Assembly: GCA_002439585.1 (NCBI GenBank)
Contig: DJOF01000008.1
Span: forward strand, 385,320-449,319
Direction: 5' to 3'
Origin: Bacteroidales bacterium UBA6445
Lineage (GTDB): Bacteria > Bacteroidota > Bacteroidia > Bacteroidales > UBA932
Length of the DNA: 64,000 bases
Shown here: positions 1 to 7,958 of the stretch, in pieces
How positions within the stretch are numbered: the stretch's first letter is position 1
How the letters are laid out: the number at the start of each line of letters is the position of its first letter
Notes under the pieces: generated by a model
The model's database searches: none
Told to the model about the DNA's origin: nothing
What the model saw: only the letters and a program-made list of their open reading frames with translations
Made by a program: the position numbers and the translations under genes

Positions 1-342
1 GAATTAGCTGAGGATTCCACGGATAGAGATGTCATAGTGCTATGTCAGGAATCCATTGAGGAAGATGCGACAGCCTCTGCCAGAGAAGAAGAATCTGTGA
101 GCGAGCCGTCCGAGGAGAAGAAGCCAGGAGACGGATTGGACATCATGAGCAAGGAGAATGGACAAACGATATCAAGACAACGTCGGTTTCGCCGTGCGGT
201 CATCTTGACAGTCTGCATCGTAGTTACCCTTAGTGTTATCTTTCTTGCAGCATTCTTGCTCCTTGCCCATTTCGCCCCTGATTTTATCGATAGTATTCTT
301 TATACTCCGGAGCAGTTGGAAATCCTTAAGTATAAGCTTTGA
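1..342 (+). CDS. C-terminal fragment of unidentified membrane protein
   Basis: The frame is open from base 1, so the gene begins outside the window and only its end is visible. The fragment is acidic and Glu/Ser-rich, then basic (RQRRFRR), then has one hydrophobic segment of about 23 residues (AVILTVCIVVTLSVIFLAAF) and a short tail ending LEILKYKL. That is the layout of a protein with a large cytoplasmic N-terminal part and one membrane anchor. I do not recognise the family. A GTG at 37 is in frame but there is no reason to treat it as the start. The stop is directly followed by a MITE-like repeat. Confidence 0.6.
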   Translation, partial: ELAEDSTDRDVIVLCQESIEEDATASAREEESVSEPSEEKKPGDGLDIMSKENGQTISRQRRFRRAVILTVCIVVTLSVIFLAAFLLLAHFAPDFIDSILYTPEQLEILKYKL

Positions 343-346
343 TAAG

Positions 347-504
347 AAGCTGTTTTGAAATGATTCGTCTCTTCTCTTATGGTCTTTCCCGGCCATTTTC
401 ATCTTTGTCATCAGTCCGATATCTCCAGTACACTCCTTCTTCCAAAGTCGAGGCTGCCTCGAATAATCCTCATAATAAATTCGGGGATCATTTCAAAACA
501 ACTT
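347..504. repeat. MITE-like dispersed repeat, copy 1, with terminal inverted repeats
   Basis: The ends are inverted repeats: bases 351-364 (TGTTTTGAAATGAT) are the exact reverse complement of 487-500. The match extends to 18 bp with one mismatch (347-364 and 487-504). The interior carries a core (about 389-461) shared with copies at 1559-1700 and 57824-57920, including CCAGTACACT and TTCCAAAGTCGAGGCTGCCT. No transposase or convincing reading frame is inside. A small non-autonomous mobile element is the likeliest reading, inferred from structure alone. The 504-590 stretch to the next gene shows nothing else. Confidence 0.7.
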
Positions 505-590
505 AGTCTGAGACTGCGTGGGGACTGTGCGGACGTTGACTGCTTGCTCTCCTGAAGGAACACTGTGAATATAGCTTGCATCAGACTATC

Positions 591-1553
591 TCAGGGGGTC
601 GCTTTCCTCTCATCTGCATCTTTGTATCTGTCAGCCATTTGGGATATCCATTCTTTCATCCTGTTTCGTAACCATTCAGGAGACATTACCTCTATCATGT
701 CGCCTCTCTGGAGAAGCCCCATCATGAAGTCATAAGTAGGGACAAGCCGCATTGTGAAGTCCGCATATTCACCGTAATTCTTCAACAGTTGCTGGCTATG
801 ATGCATGGGCCGCGAATCAAGATAGGCAATATGATGTCCGTAGGCTCTTACGACGATTCTCTCCACGTTTGTGTCCTTGTCCGTGACAATACCATAGTAG
901 TCTGCAAAATAATCACTTGCAGAGAAGTCTTTCGGCAATGTAAACTTCGAGGCGATTATCTCAAGCTTGCGGATACGGTCAAGTCCGTAGATTCTCAGAT
1001 CATTATATTTGTCATTGTGTGCGAGTACATACCAGCGGCTGTCAAATAGTTTCACGCAGTAAGGAGCTACGGTAAACGTATGTTCCTGCTCCATGTTGAA
1101 TCCGCGGTAGGTCATCATTATCTGGTGGTTGTCTTTCATTGCCTCAATCAGCAGTGACAGATATTTGTGTGCGGATGGAATATCTTCAACCAGTATCCTG
1201 TCTTTGAGGGAAAGGTTCTCTCCTACAAGGTTGCTGACAGCAAAAGAATCAAGCATCCATTTCTTCAGCCTGTTGTTATCGATATCTTCTGGATTCTCTA
1301 TGAAATAAAGGTATCCTCCTGCCCTTTGGCAAGAGATTATTATCCCGAATGTGTTGAAAATTCCCGCTATCCATCGGTTGAAAGTACTACGTGTCAAAGG
1401 CTTGTAGTCGCTCATTTCCTTGTTGCGCTCCCATCGGTCGCATATATCCCGAAGGGAGATCTTCCCGGCCTGTCTTATGGTTTCTATAAGCCATGTGTAT
1501 TTCTGGGTGCTGTTCATGTGTATGTGGCTTTTGTTGAACCCGTTATAAGACAA
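591..1553 (-). CDS. WYL-domain transcriptional regulator
   Basis: Likely ligand-sensing DNA-binding regulator. The first ~75 residues contain a helix-turn-helix-like part (ISLRDICDRW and LTRSTFNRWIAGIF). Residues ~130-215 contain the WYL-type sheet signature: MMTYRGFN, the FTVAPYCVKLFDSRWYVLAHN stretch and LRIYGLDRI. A C-terminal extension (~240-320) matches the usual layout of WYL regulators of about 300-330 residues. A second Met at residue 13 is an alternative start. The gene is divergent from the AAA+ ATPase and lies between two same-direction copies of the MITE-like repeat. WYL proteins often control DNA-damage or phage-defence genes; whether this one controls its neighbour is inference. 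Confidence 0.85.
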   Translation of the reverse strand: MSYNGFNKSHIHMNSTQKYTWLIETIRQAGKISLRDICDRWERNKEMSDYKPLTRSTFNRWIAGIFNTFGIIISCQRAGGYLYFIENPEDIDNNRLKKWMLDSFAVSNLVGENLSLKDRILVEDIPSAHKYLSLLIEAMKDNHQIMMTYRGFNMEQEHTFTVAPYCVKLFDSRWYVLAHNDKYNDLRIYGLDRIRKLEIIASKFTLPKDFSASDYFADYYGIVTDKDTNVERIVVRAYGHHIAYLDSRPMHHSQQLLKNYGEYADFTMRLVPTYDFMMGLLQRGDMIEVMSPEWLRNRMKEWISQMADRYKDADERKATP

Positions 1554-1558
1554 ATTTA

Positions 1559-1700
1559 GAAATTGTTTTGAAATGATTCAACTCTTCTCTAATGGTCCTT
1601 TCCAGCCATTGCCATCTTTGTCATCTTTGTCATCATTGTCATCATTGTCATCATTGTCATCAGCCCGGTCCTCCAGTACACTTCATCTTCCAAAGTCGAA
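1559..1700. repeat. MITE-like dispersed repeat, copy 2 (right end missing)
   Basis: It starts with the same left end as copy 1 (TTGTTTTGAAATGATTC) and shares the interior: CTCTTCTCT, the CCAGCCATT region, CTCCAGTACACTTC and TTCCAAAGTCGA. It then diverges, and no right inverted repeat follows. It has the same orientation as copy 1 and touches the start of the WYL gene. The interior is expanded by a 9-bp tandem repeat. Confidence 0.65.
1614..1658. repeat. 9-bp tandem repeat, five units
   Basis: Two units of ATCTTTGTC are followed by three of ATCATTGTC, all in register. Copies 1 and 3 of the dispersed repeat have one such unit or a different expansion at this place, so it looks like replication-slippage growth inside the element. 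Confidence 0.9.
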
Positions 1701-1724
1701 ATTGCATCGAAAAATCTTGAACTT

Positions 1725-1759
1725 GTACCGATAAGTGGTACATCATGATGTTACTTTTG
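1725..1759 (+). promoter_or_regulatory. Promoter of the AAA+ ATPase gene with two palindromes
   Basis: TACTTTTG at 1752-1759 fits the Bacteroidota -7 consensus TAnnTTTG. Just upstream are GTACC-N7-GGTAC (1725-1741) and the perfect 10-bp palindrome CATCATGATG (1741-1750). Both sit where a repressor would block polymerase. No clear -33 TTTG is seen at 19-20 bp (the nearest TTG, at 1723, is 26 bp away). Transcription would begin near 1766, so the ATG at 1785 may be the real start of the gene rather than 1767. Confidence 0.5.
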
Positions 1760-1766
1760 CATCGTA

Positions 1767-3500
1767 ATGACATCAATAAATACTATGAAAGATCTTTTAC
1801 AGAGGGCCAAGGAATGTGAGAGGAAGAGCGAGCTTGTTGCTGACAAAGAGTCTGAGGAGAAACATTTTGCAAGGCCGAAGAGTATACTTGAAGCATTTGA
1901 GCAGATAGTCGAGATTGCTAAGGACAGCAAACTTGACAAGGCTTTCTTTGAGAAGGCCTCTGTTCCGATACGGTATGCCTCGCGCATATTAGGCCTGTCT
2001 CCGATGCAGTCCGTCATGCTGGCGATATTCGTAGACAAGAGTGACGACAGTTCCATCTCTCTTCGCGATGTGTCGGGCCATATCGGTTGCAGTACCACAA
2101 GGATATTGCGGCTCTCTTCGGAGATTGATGTCTTGGAGGAGAAGCATTATTTGCGTGCTTCAAGAAAGCGCGACAATATAACTTACCGTGTGCCGTCTGA
2201 CGTAATAGGCGCTATTAAGTCAAATCAACCCTATGTGTATGTCAGGGAGCCTATTACAGACCTGCTTGCTTTCTTTGATCGTATAGACAAACTTATTCGG
2301 GATAAAGGTGATGATGAGCTGACATATGACATGCTCGAATTACAGACCAATGAATGCCTTGACGAGATTAAGGATACTCATTTTGCCCGTACATTAGCCC
2401 GATTCGGTCTCTTTGCTGATGCTCAGATGCTGTTTCTTTTCATGGCTAATTCCTTTGTGAATAGTGCGGATGATTGCATCTCTTTCTATGATATAGAAAC
2501 TCTTTATGATGATGGCGAAATCCCATTTTTTGTCAAGCGAGGCCTCAAGACAAGAAGTATGTCGCTTTTCGCTCATAATCTGATAGAGAACGTGAATAAC
2601 GAAGGAATGGCAAGGTCTGACGCCTTCAAACTTACTGAATATGCCAAGACAGAGTTGCTTTGCGAACTTAATCTGGAGACAAGCTCGAAGTCCGATGAAG
2701 GATTGATCAGATTTGATTCTTTTCCCCCGAAGAGTCTTGTGTACAATCCTTCGGAATCGAGGCAGGTCGCAGAGCTAAAAGCCATACTTTCCCCAGACCG
2801 ATTCGCGCAGGTACAGGAGCGTATGCGCAGTGCCGGCATGAGACAGGGCTTCTGCAGCCTTTTTTATGGCTCACCAGGTACCGGCAAGACTGAGACTGTG
2901 TATCAACTTGCACGCGCGACAAGGCGTAATATATTGCGCGTAGATGTGGACAAGATCAAGAGCTGTTGGGTAGGGGAGAGTGAGAAAAATATCAAGAAAC
3001 TGTTTGACAGATACCGCAATATATGCAAGGGTGCTGAAGTTGCGCCAATATTGCTGTTTAATGAAGCTGACGCCATTTTCGGAGTAAGGATGGAAGGTGC
3101 CTCAAAGGCTGTGGACAAGATGGAGAATTCGCTCCAGAATATCATCTTGCAAGAAATGGAGTCTTTGGAAGGGATCATGATAGCGACAACCAATCTTACG
3201 ACCAATTTGGACAAGGCGTTCGAGAGGCGTTTCCTCTACAAGGTACGCTTTGCACGTCCCACCTTGGAGGCAAGGGTGCAGATATGGAGGACCATGATGC
3301 CCGATCTCTCTCCTGAAGAAGCATCGGAGCTTGCCAAGGCATACGATCTTTCAGGAGGGGAGATAGAAAATATCTGCCGTAAGAGGACGGTGGCGGCAAT
3401 CTTGTCTGATGATAGTACAGTTGCCTTTCGGGATATAATGGAGTTGTGCCGCATCGAGAGAATAGTGGACTCTTCCAAGACTAAAATAGGGTTCAGATAA
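1767..3500 (+). CDS. AAA+ family ATPase with N-terminal winged helix
   Basis: The C-terminal half is an AAA+ module: Walker A GSPGTGKT at residues 368-375, a Walker B-like LLFNEADAIFG with Asn432-Glu433, sensor-1 ATTNLTTNLD, and an arginine-finger region AFERRFLYKVRF. Residues ~75-150 look like a winged helix (SLRDVSGHIGCSTTRILRLSSEID). The rest of the N-terminal half is helical and unrecognised. Such ATPases remodel proteins or protein-DNA complexes; the substrate here is unknown. Asn replaces the usual Asp before the catalytic Glu, which I believe occurs in related AAA proteins. An in-frame ATG at 1785 may be the true start. It is divergent from the WYL regulator and convergent with the starch operon. 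Confidence 0.85.
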   Translation: MTSINTMKDLLQRAKECERKSELVADKESEEKHFARPKSILEAFEQIVEIAKDSKLDKAFFEKASVPIRYASRILGLSPMQSVMLAIFVDKSDDSSISLRDVSGHIGCSTTRILRLSSEIDVLEEKHYLRASRKRDNITYRVPSDVIGAIKSNQPYVYVREPITDLLAFFDRIDKLIRDKGDDELTYDMLELQTNECLDEIKDTHFARTLARFGLFADAQMLFLFMANSFVNSADDCISFYDIETLYDDGEIPFFVKRGLKTRSMSLFAHNLIENVNNEGMARSDAFKLTEYAKTELLCELNLETSSKSDEGLIRFDSFPPKSLVYNPSESRQVAELKAILSPDRFAQVQERMRSAGMRQGFCSLFYGSPGTGKTETVYQLARATRRNILRVDVDKIKSCWVGESEKNIKKLFDRYRNICKGAEVAPILLFNEADAIFGVRMEGASKAVDKMENSLQNIILQEMESLEGIMIATTNLTTNLDKAFERRFLYKVRFARPTLEARVQIWRTMMPDLSPEEASELAKAYDLSGGEIENICRKRTVAAILSDDSTVAFRDIMELCRIERIVDSSKTKIGFR

Positions 3501-3517
3501 GGAAGACTATGACTATG

Positions 3518-3553
3518 ATTCCGCCATTTGCCAATAACGGCAAGGGGCGGAAT
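3518..3553. terminator. Hairpin between converging AAA gene and starch operon
   Basis: ATTCCGCC (3518-3525) pairs perfectly with GGCGGAAT (3546-3553), with an inner TTGCC/GGCAA pairing. It lies 17 bp after one stop and 36 bp from the other, so it probably ends transcripts from both sides. No long T-run follows. Confidence 0.6.
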
Positions 3554-3589
3554 TATGATTTAATGTAGCACTCGTGGACAGGAGATAGC

Positions 3590-5878
3590 CTATTGTACCT
3601 CCTCGAATTCAATAGCGAAGCCTCCACCTGGAGCCATGTGAAGCTTCAGGGTGCTCTTTGATGTCACCTTCTTCTCATAGATGACATAGGCCTGAGGCTT
3701 TGTCTTGTAGTCGGCATCCTCTGCATCGGCATAGATCTTTGCCAGATATTTTCGGCCCGGATCGAGGAAGTCGGTATGGAAGCTGACTTCTCTTGCGTTC
3801 TCGTCATTTACACCGCCTGCAAACCATTTGCCTGCTGCCTTGACTGCATATTCCGGACTCTTCTCATCTGCGTCGGCTGCCTTGCGGGCCACTACAATAT
3901 AGTCGCCTGGTTCGGCAAGAAGATACCGGCTCTCCTTCCAGTCCACAGGTACATCCTTGATAAACTGGAAAGCATCCTCGAACTGCTCATAATGCTCCGG
4001 CAGGTCAGCCGCCATCTGCAGCGGGGAGTACATCGTAAGGTATAGGCCAAGTTGGTTTGCTATAGTCGCGTTGACATGAGAAGTATTGCTGCAGAATTTC
4101 TTGAGGTCCTGCTCAAAGATACCGGGAGTATAGTCCATTGGACCACCGTTGAGTCTCGTAAACGGAAGAATCGTCACATGGAAAGGCTTGCTTCCACCGA
4201 AAGCCTGATATTCAGTCCCCCTTGCAGCCTCGTTTCCGATAAGGTTGGGATAAGTGCGGCATAGCCCAGTAGGCCTTACAGCCTCGTGCGCATTTACCAT
4301 AATATGGTGCTTTGCAGCCTCTGTCACGGCATAGAGATAGTGACCCACCATCCACTGCCCGTAGTGGTGCTCGCCTCGTGGCAATATATCTCCGACATAG
4401 CCGCTTTTCACTGAGTTGTATCCGTAATGTTCCATTAGGTTGTAGGCTGCCTGCATATGCCTCTCGTAGTTCCTTACTGACGAAGATGTCTCGTGGTGCA
4501 TCATCAACCTTATGCCCTTTGAGTGGGCATATTCGTTCAATGCCTTTATGTCAAAGTCTGGATACGGAGTAACGAAGTCAAACACATAGTCCTTGCTCTT
4601 GTCGGCCCAGTCTTCCCAGCCTATGTTCCATCCTTCCACAAGTACTTGGTCAAAACCGTTCTCGGCGGCGAAGTCTATGTATTTGCGTACATTCTCATTA
4701 TTTGCCCCATGTCTGCCGTTGGGTTTGCTGTGCGCGAAGTCGGTCACGCCGAGCTTTACCGAAGGGTACTCGTCAGTGTAGTTCCAGCTGCTTTTGCCGG
4801 TGATCATTTCCCACCATACTCCAACATACTTGACAGGACGTATCCAGGACACGTCATCGTAGGCACACGGCTCGTTGAGATTGAGGATGAGCCTTGAAGC
4901 TAACAACTGCCTTGCGTCATCGCTTACCTGCACTGTCCTCCAAGGGCTTGTGCAAGGAGTCTGCATGTAGCCTTTCCATCCCTGTGCATCCGGAGTTAGG
5001 TGAGAGACAAATGTAAGATTCTTAGGGTCAAGCTCAAGATTCATGCAGGAGTAGTCCTTCAGCGCGGCTTCGTGTATGTTGATGTACAGACCGTCATTAC
5101 TTTTCATCTGGAGAGAGGTCTGTACCCCGTAGCGAGAAAATACAGTCTGTGACGAATTGCCTGTGACAGCCTTGGGCATCAGGTTTCCAATCTCGGAGAG
5201 CCTTGACTCTGTGTAATCATACTCCTGAGTGTCATAATCTCCGGGAATCCAAAAAGCCTTGTGATCCCCAGCCATTGCAAAATGTGTCAACTCTTCCGCT
5301 ATCACGAAATAAGACAATTTTTCCTGCTCCGGGAATTCGTACCTGAATCCGAGACCGTCGTTGAAAAGCCTGAATCTTATGGTCATGCGTCTGCCTGTGG
5401 CTGTTTGTACAAGATTGGCGGCCAATTCGTTGTAGTGGTTGCGGATCTTCTTCTCCTCTCCCCAGACCGGACTCCATGTCTCGTCGAAGGATTTGCGTCC
5501 GATAGACTCGACACTGAACCCGTCATGGAAGGACACCTTGCCGTGAGCGTCTTTCTTCACGCCTTTGTCTCCCTCAAAAGAGATCACGGTTGCCTTGAGA
5601 TCGCCCCTAAGCACATATCCGAGAGTGCTCGGAAGTATTACAGGACGTCCTTTGTAATCAAGGCTGTAAGTCGGTTGTCCATTATTGTCGGAAAAAAAGC
5701 TGAGCACGAGGTTGCCATCAGGTGAATGAAGGGTATCCGCTTTTGCGCAGGGCTGCAACGCGGTGCTGCTTCCCGACATGTTATCGTGAGATTCCGTATG
5801 ATAAGTTTCCGAGGAATAGGCATTGGCAGTTGCTCCTGCAATGAGAGCGACTCCTGCCATGAATAAATGTAATGTCAT
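3590..5878 (-). CDS. susB: GH97 alpha-glucosidase (SusB-like)
   Basis: Inverting alpha-glucosidase that releases glucose from maltooligosaccharides, probably in the periplasm. It has a hydrophobic N-terminal signal without a lipobox, an N-terminal beta-sandwich (~45-325), a catalytic barrel (~345-660) and a C-terminal beta domain. The expected Glu residues lie at 463 (MMHHETSSS), 532 (NAHEAVRPTG), 550 and 556 (GNEAARGTEY). These sit at a constant offset of +24 from the residues I recall for B. thetaiotaomicron SusB (439, 508, 526, 532). It is the last gene of the starch operon. The 132-bp gap before it (5879-6010) shows no clear promoter, so read-through from the GH13 gene is likely. Confidence 0.95.
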   Translation of the reverse strand: MTLHLFMAGVALIAGATANAYSSETYHTESHDNMSGSSTALQPCAKADTLHSPDGNLVLSFFSDNNGQPTYSLDYKGRPVILPSTLGYVLRGDLKATVISFEGDKGVKKDAHGKVSFHDGFSVESIGRKSFDETWSPVWGEEKKIRNHYNELAANLVQTATGRRMTIRFRLFNDGLGFRYEFPEQEKLSYFVIAEELTHFAMAGDHKAFWIPGDYDTQEYDYTESRLSEIGNLMPKAVTGNSSQTVFSRYGVQTSLQMKSNDGLYINIHEAALKDYSCMNLELDPKNLTFVSHLTPDAQGWKGYMQTPCTSPWRTVQVSDDARQLLASRLILNLNEPCAYDDVSWIRPVKYVGVWWEMITGKSSWNYTDEYPSVKLGVTDFAHSKPNGRHGANNENVRKYIDFAAENGFDQVLVEGWNIGWEDWADKSKDYVFDFVTPYPDFDIKALNEYAHSKGIRLMMHHETSSSVRNYERHMQAAYNLMEHYGYNSVKSGYVGDILPRGEHHYGQWMVGHYLYAVTEAAKHHIMVNAHEAVRPTGLCRTYPNLIGNEAARGTEYQAFGGSKPFHVTILPFTRLNGGPMDYTPGIFEQDLKKFCSNTSHVNATIANQLGLYLTMYSPLQMAADLPEHYEQFEDAFQFIKDVPVDWKESRYLLAEPGDYIVVARKAADADEKSPEYAVKAAGKWFAGGVNDENAREVSFHTDFLDPGRKYLAKIYADAEDADYKTKPQAYVIYEKKVTSKSTLKLHMAPGGGFAIEFEEVQ

Positions 5879-6010
5879 ATTGGAATTTTAATCATTATAA
5901 ATTTTATGAGAGACGTTCAAACAGTTTCCTTCTGCTCTCAAGGCTTCAGAGTAATGAAAAATATTCTAATAATGGTATCGTTATCAGAAAGATGAGCCGC
6001 AATATCGAGG

Positions 6011-7957
6011 TTAATCGCCCTTTATTCTGTCAAACTCCACTATCATCACAGAACGAGGTGCGACTACCGAGGAGTCAGATACTTCTACCGCCTCACCCGT
6101 GAGCACATTGTGACCGCTGCTAAGGCTATTTGCGATCTCGGCATAGTGAGACCATGGCACGGTTTTCTTGCCGCGGGAGTTGTTGATGAACACAAATACG
6201 GCTTCAGTGTCATTGTATCTGAAATATCCGTAAGTGTTGTCCCTTGTGAGGAAATGCAGTGTCTTCCCGCTGTGTATCACCTCCTTTCCCTTGCGCCAAT
6301 TGAATAGTCTGGCAGTGAAGTCATGCAGCTCGGCCATCTGTCCTGCGGATATGGGATTTCCGTCAGTGTTTACAGTAGCCGCGGCGCGTCCCTCAGCGGT
6401 AAATAGATTAAACTCATCACCTTGCCAGCCTCCAGGGAAATCAACCCGTAGGCCTCCGTGTCCCTGAGACAGGTCTTTGGAAACGAACATCATCTCGTCT
6501 CCGGCAAATATCTGTGGTATGCCTCTGATTGTGGCCATAAGCGTCATCACAATCTTGAGCCTATCGGGATTTTTACGGATTGCGTCTCCGATCCTGTCTG
6601 TATCGTGGTTACCTGGAAAGATGAGCATTTTTCCAAGGTCATGGTACACAAAGTCATGTGACAGGCAATCGTAGATCTTGCTAAGCCCGTTGCCCCATTG
6701 CAGACTATCTGTCGCGACACCGGCACGTATGGCGTCCATCAAAGGAAAATCCATTATTGACGGGAGATGTGAGTTAAAGCCGTCCTTGTTGGCATTTCCT
6801 CCTTGCCAGTAAGCAAGCTGTGGTATAGATCCGGTCCAGCATTCCCCAACTATGTTGAAGCCTGGATATTCGTCACTCACCGCCTTGCACCAGCGACTCA
6901 TGGGCTCTTTCTCATTGTACGGGTAAGTATCAACCCTAAATCCGTCTAGCCCCGAGTATTCGATCCACCATATTGCCCATTGCTGAAAATATTTGAGTAC
7001 AAATGGATTATCAAGGTTCATGTCTGGCATTCCAGGTACGAACCAGCCGCTCTCCTCGATGTTGCGGTCATATTCCGAAGCATTCGGATCCATTTGTGTC
7101 GAGAAACAGTGGTTGGTCTGGGTATAATTGTCGAAATTGTGCACCCAGTCTTTGAACGGCATATCCTGCATCCACCAGTGCCCCAGGCCACAGTGATTGG
7201 TGACTATGTCCATTATGACCTTGAGACCTTTCCCATGAGCCTTGTCTACAAACTCCTTATACAGGACATTGCTGCCGAATCTCGGGTCTATCTTGTAATA
7301 GTCAGTGCACGCATAGCCGTGGTAAGAGCCGCGTCTGTCATTGTCTGAGAGAAGGGGAGTGCACCAGATAGCAGTAGCACCGAGTCCGGATATATAATCA
7401 AGATGGTCGATGATGCCCTGTATATCACCTCCGTGCCTTCCGAAGTAAGCTTCCCTGTCAGCTTTCTCGGTAGTATCTTCCGTGCTGTCATTGGACGGAT
7501 CTCCGTTGGCAAATCGGTCGGGCATTATAAGGTAGACCATGTCGGAAGTGCCGAAGCTTGTGCGAGTGGCAGATCCCTCATTTCGGGATGCTATCTCATA
7601 AGGATACTTGAATGCTGCCTTACCGTTGTTAGAGAATACAAGATAATATGTCCCTGCGGCAGCCTTGTCTGAAATTTCGATGTCGGCAAACAGATAATTA
7701 GGACTGTCGGCCTTATGGACTGCCTTTACGTAAACTCCCTTTCCTCCTGCCACTGAGATATCGTATCCGGAGATACCTTCTCCGCGTACCATCAACTGGA
7801 GATCAGTCTTCATCCCAGTCCACCATGTGGGTGGCTCTACTCCTGCAATCTGATCAGGAGTAGAGTCTGCAACGCCAGGTATGCCATCAGTGCTACCGCT
7901 ACATGCGCCTAAACATGCCATACAACTTATAAAAGGTGTCAATATCCTATATTTCAT
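6011..7957 (-). CDS. susA: GH13 neopullulanase/cyclomaltodextrinase lipoprotein (SusA-like)
   Basis: Hydrolyses alpha-1,4 glucans and imported maltooligosaccharides. The signal peptide ends in lipobox LGAC (Cys19). An N-terminal beta domain (~40-125) precedes the GH13 barrel (~140-545) and a C-terminal beta domain. The triad is Asp343 (GFRVDTYPY), Glu372 (IVGECW) and Asp452 (FPGNHDTDR); DIVTNHCG is conserved region I. The domain order is that of SusA-type neopullulanases. After Cys19 the residues are SGSTDG, without the acidic patch that marks surface lipoproteins in this phylum, so a periplasmic location is likely. It lies 1 bp downstream of the preceding GH13 gene. Confidence 0.93.
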   Translation of the reverse strand: MKYRILTPFISCMACLGACSGSTDGIPGVADSTPDQIAGVEPPTWWTGMKTDLQLMVRGEGISGYDISVAGGKGVYVKAVHKADSPNYLFADIEISDKAAAGTYYLVFSNNGKAAFKYPYEIASRNEGSATRTSFGTSDMVYLIMPDRFANGDPSNDSTEDTTEKADREAYFGRHGGDIQGIIDHLDYISGLGATAIWCTPLLSDNDRRGSYHGYACTDYYKIDPRFGSNVLYKEFVDKAHGKGLKVIMDIVTNHCGLGHWWMQDMPFKDWVHNFDNYTQTNHCFSTQMDPNASEYDRNIEESGWFVPGMPDMNLDNPFVLKYFQQWAIWWIEYSGLDGFRVDTYPYNEKEPMSRWCKAVSDEYPGFNIVGECWTGSIPQLAYWQGGNANKDGFNSHLPSIMDFPLMDAIRAGVATDSLQWGNGLSKIYDCLSHDFVYHDLGKMLIFPGNHDTDRIGDAIRKNPDRLKIVMTLMATIRGIPQIFAGDEMMFVSKDLSQGHGGLRVDFPGGWQGDEFNLFTAEGRAAATVNTDGNPISAGQMAELHDFTARLFNWRKGKEVIHSGKTLHFLTRDNTYGYFRYNDTEAVFVFINNSRGKKTVPWSHYAEIANSLSSGHNVLTGEAVEVSDSSVVAPRSVMIVEFDRIKGD

Positions 7958-7958
7958 T

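Noticed and set aside
172..411. 79-codon frame on the minus strand
   Set aside because: It runs through the repeat and the end of another gene; no protein features.
1614..1658. Possible CRISPR-like array
   Set aside because: Units are 9 bp and directly adjoining, with no spacers; simple tandem repeat.
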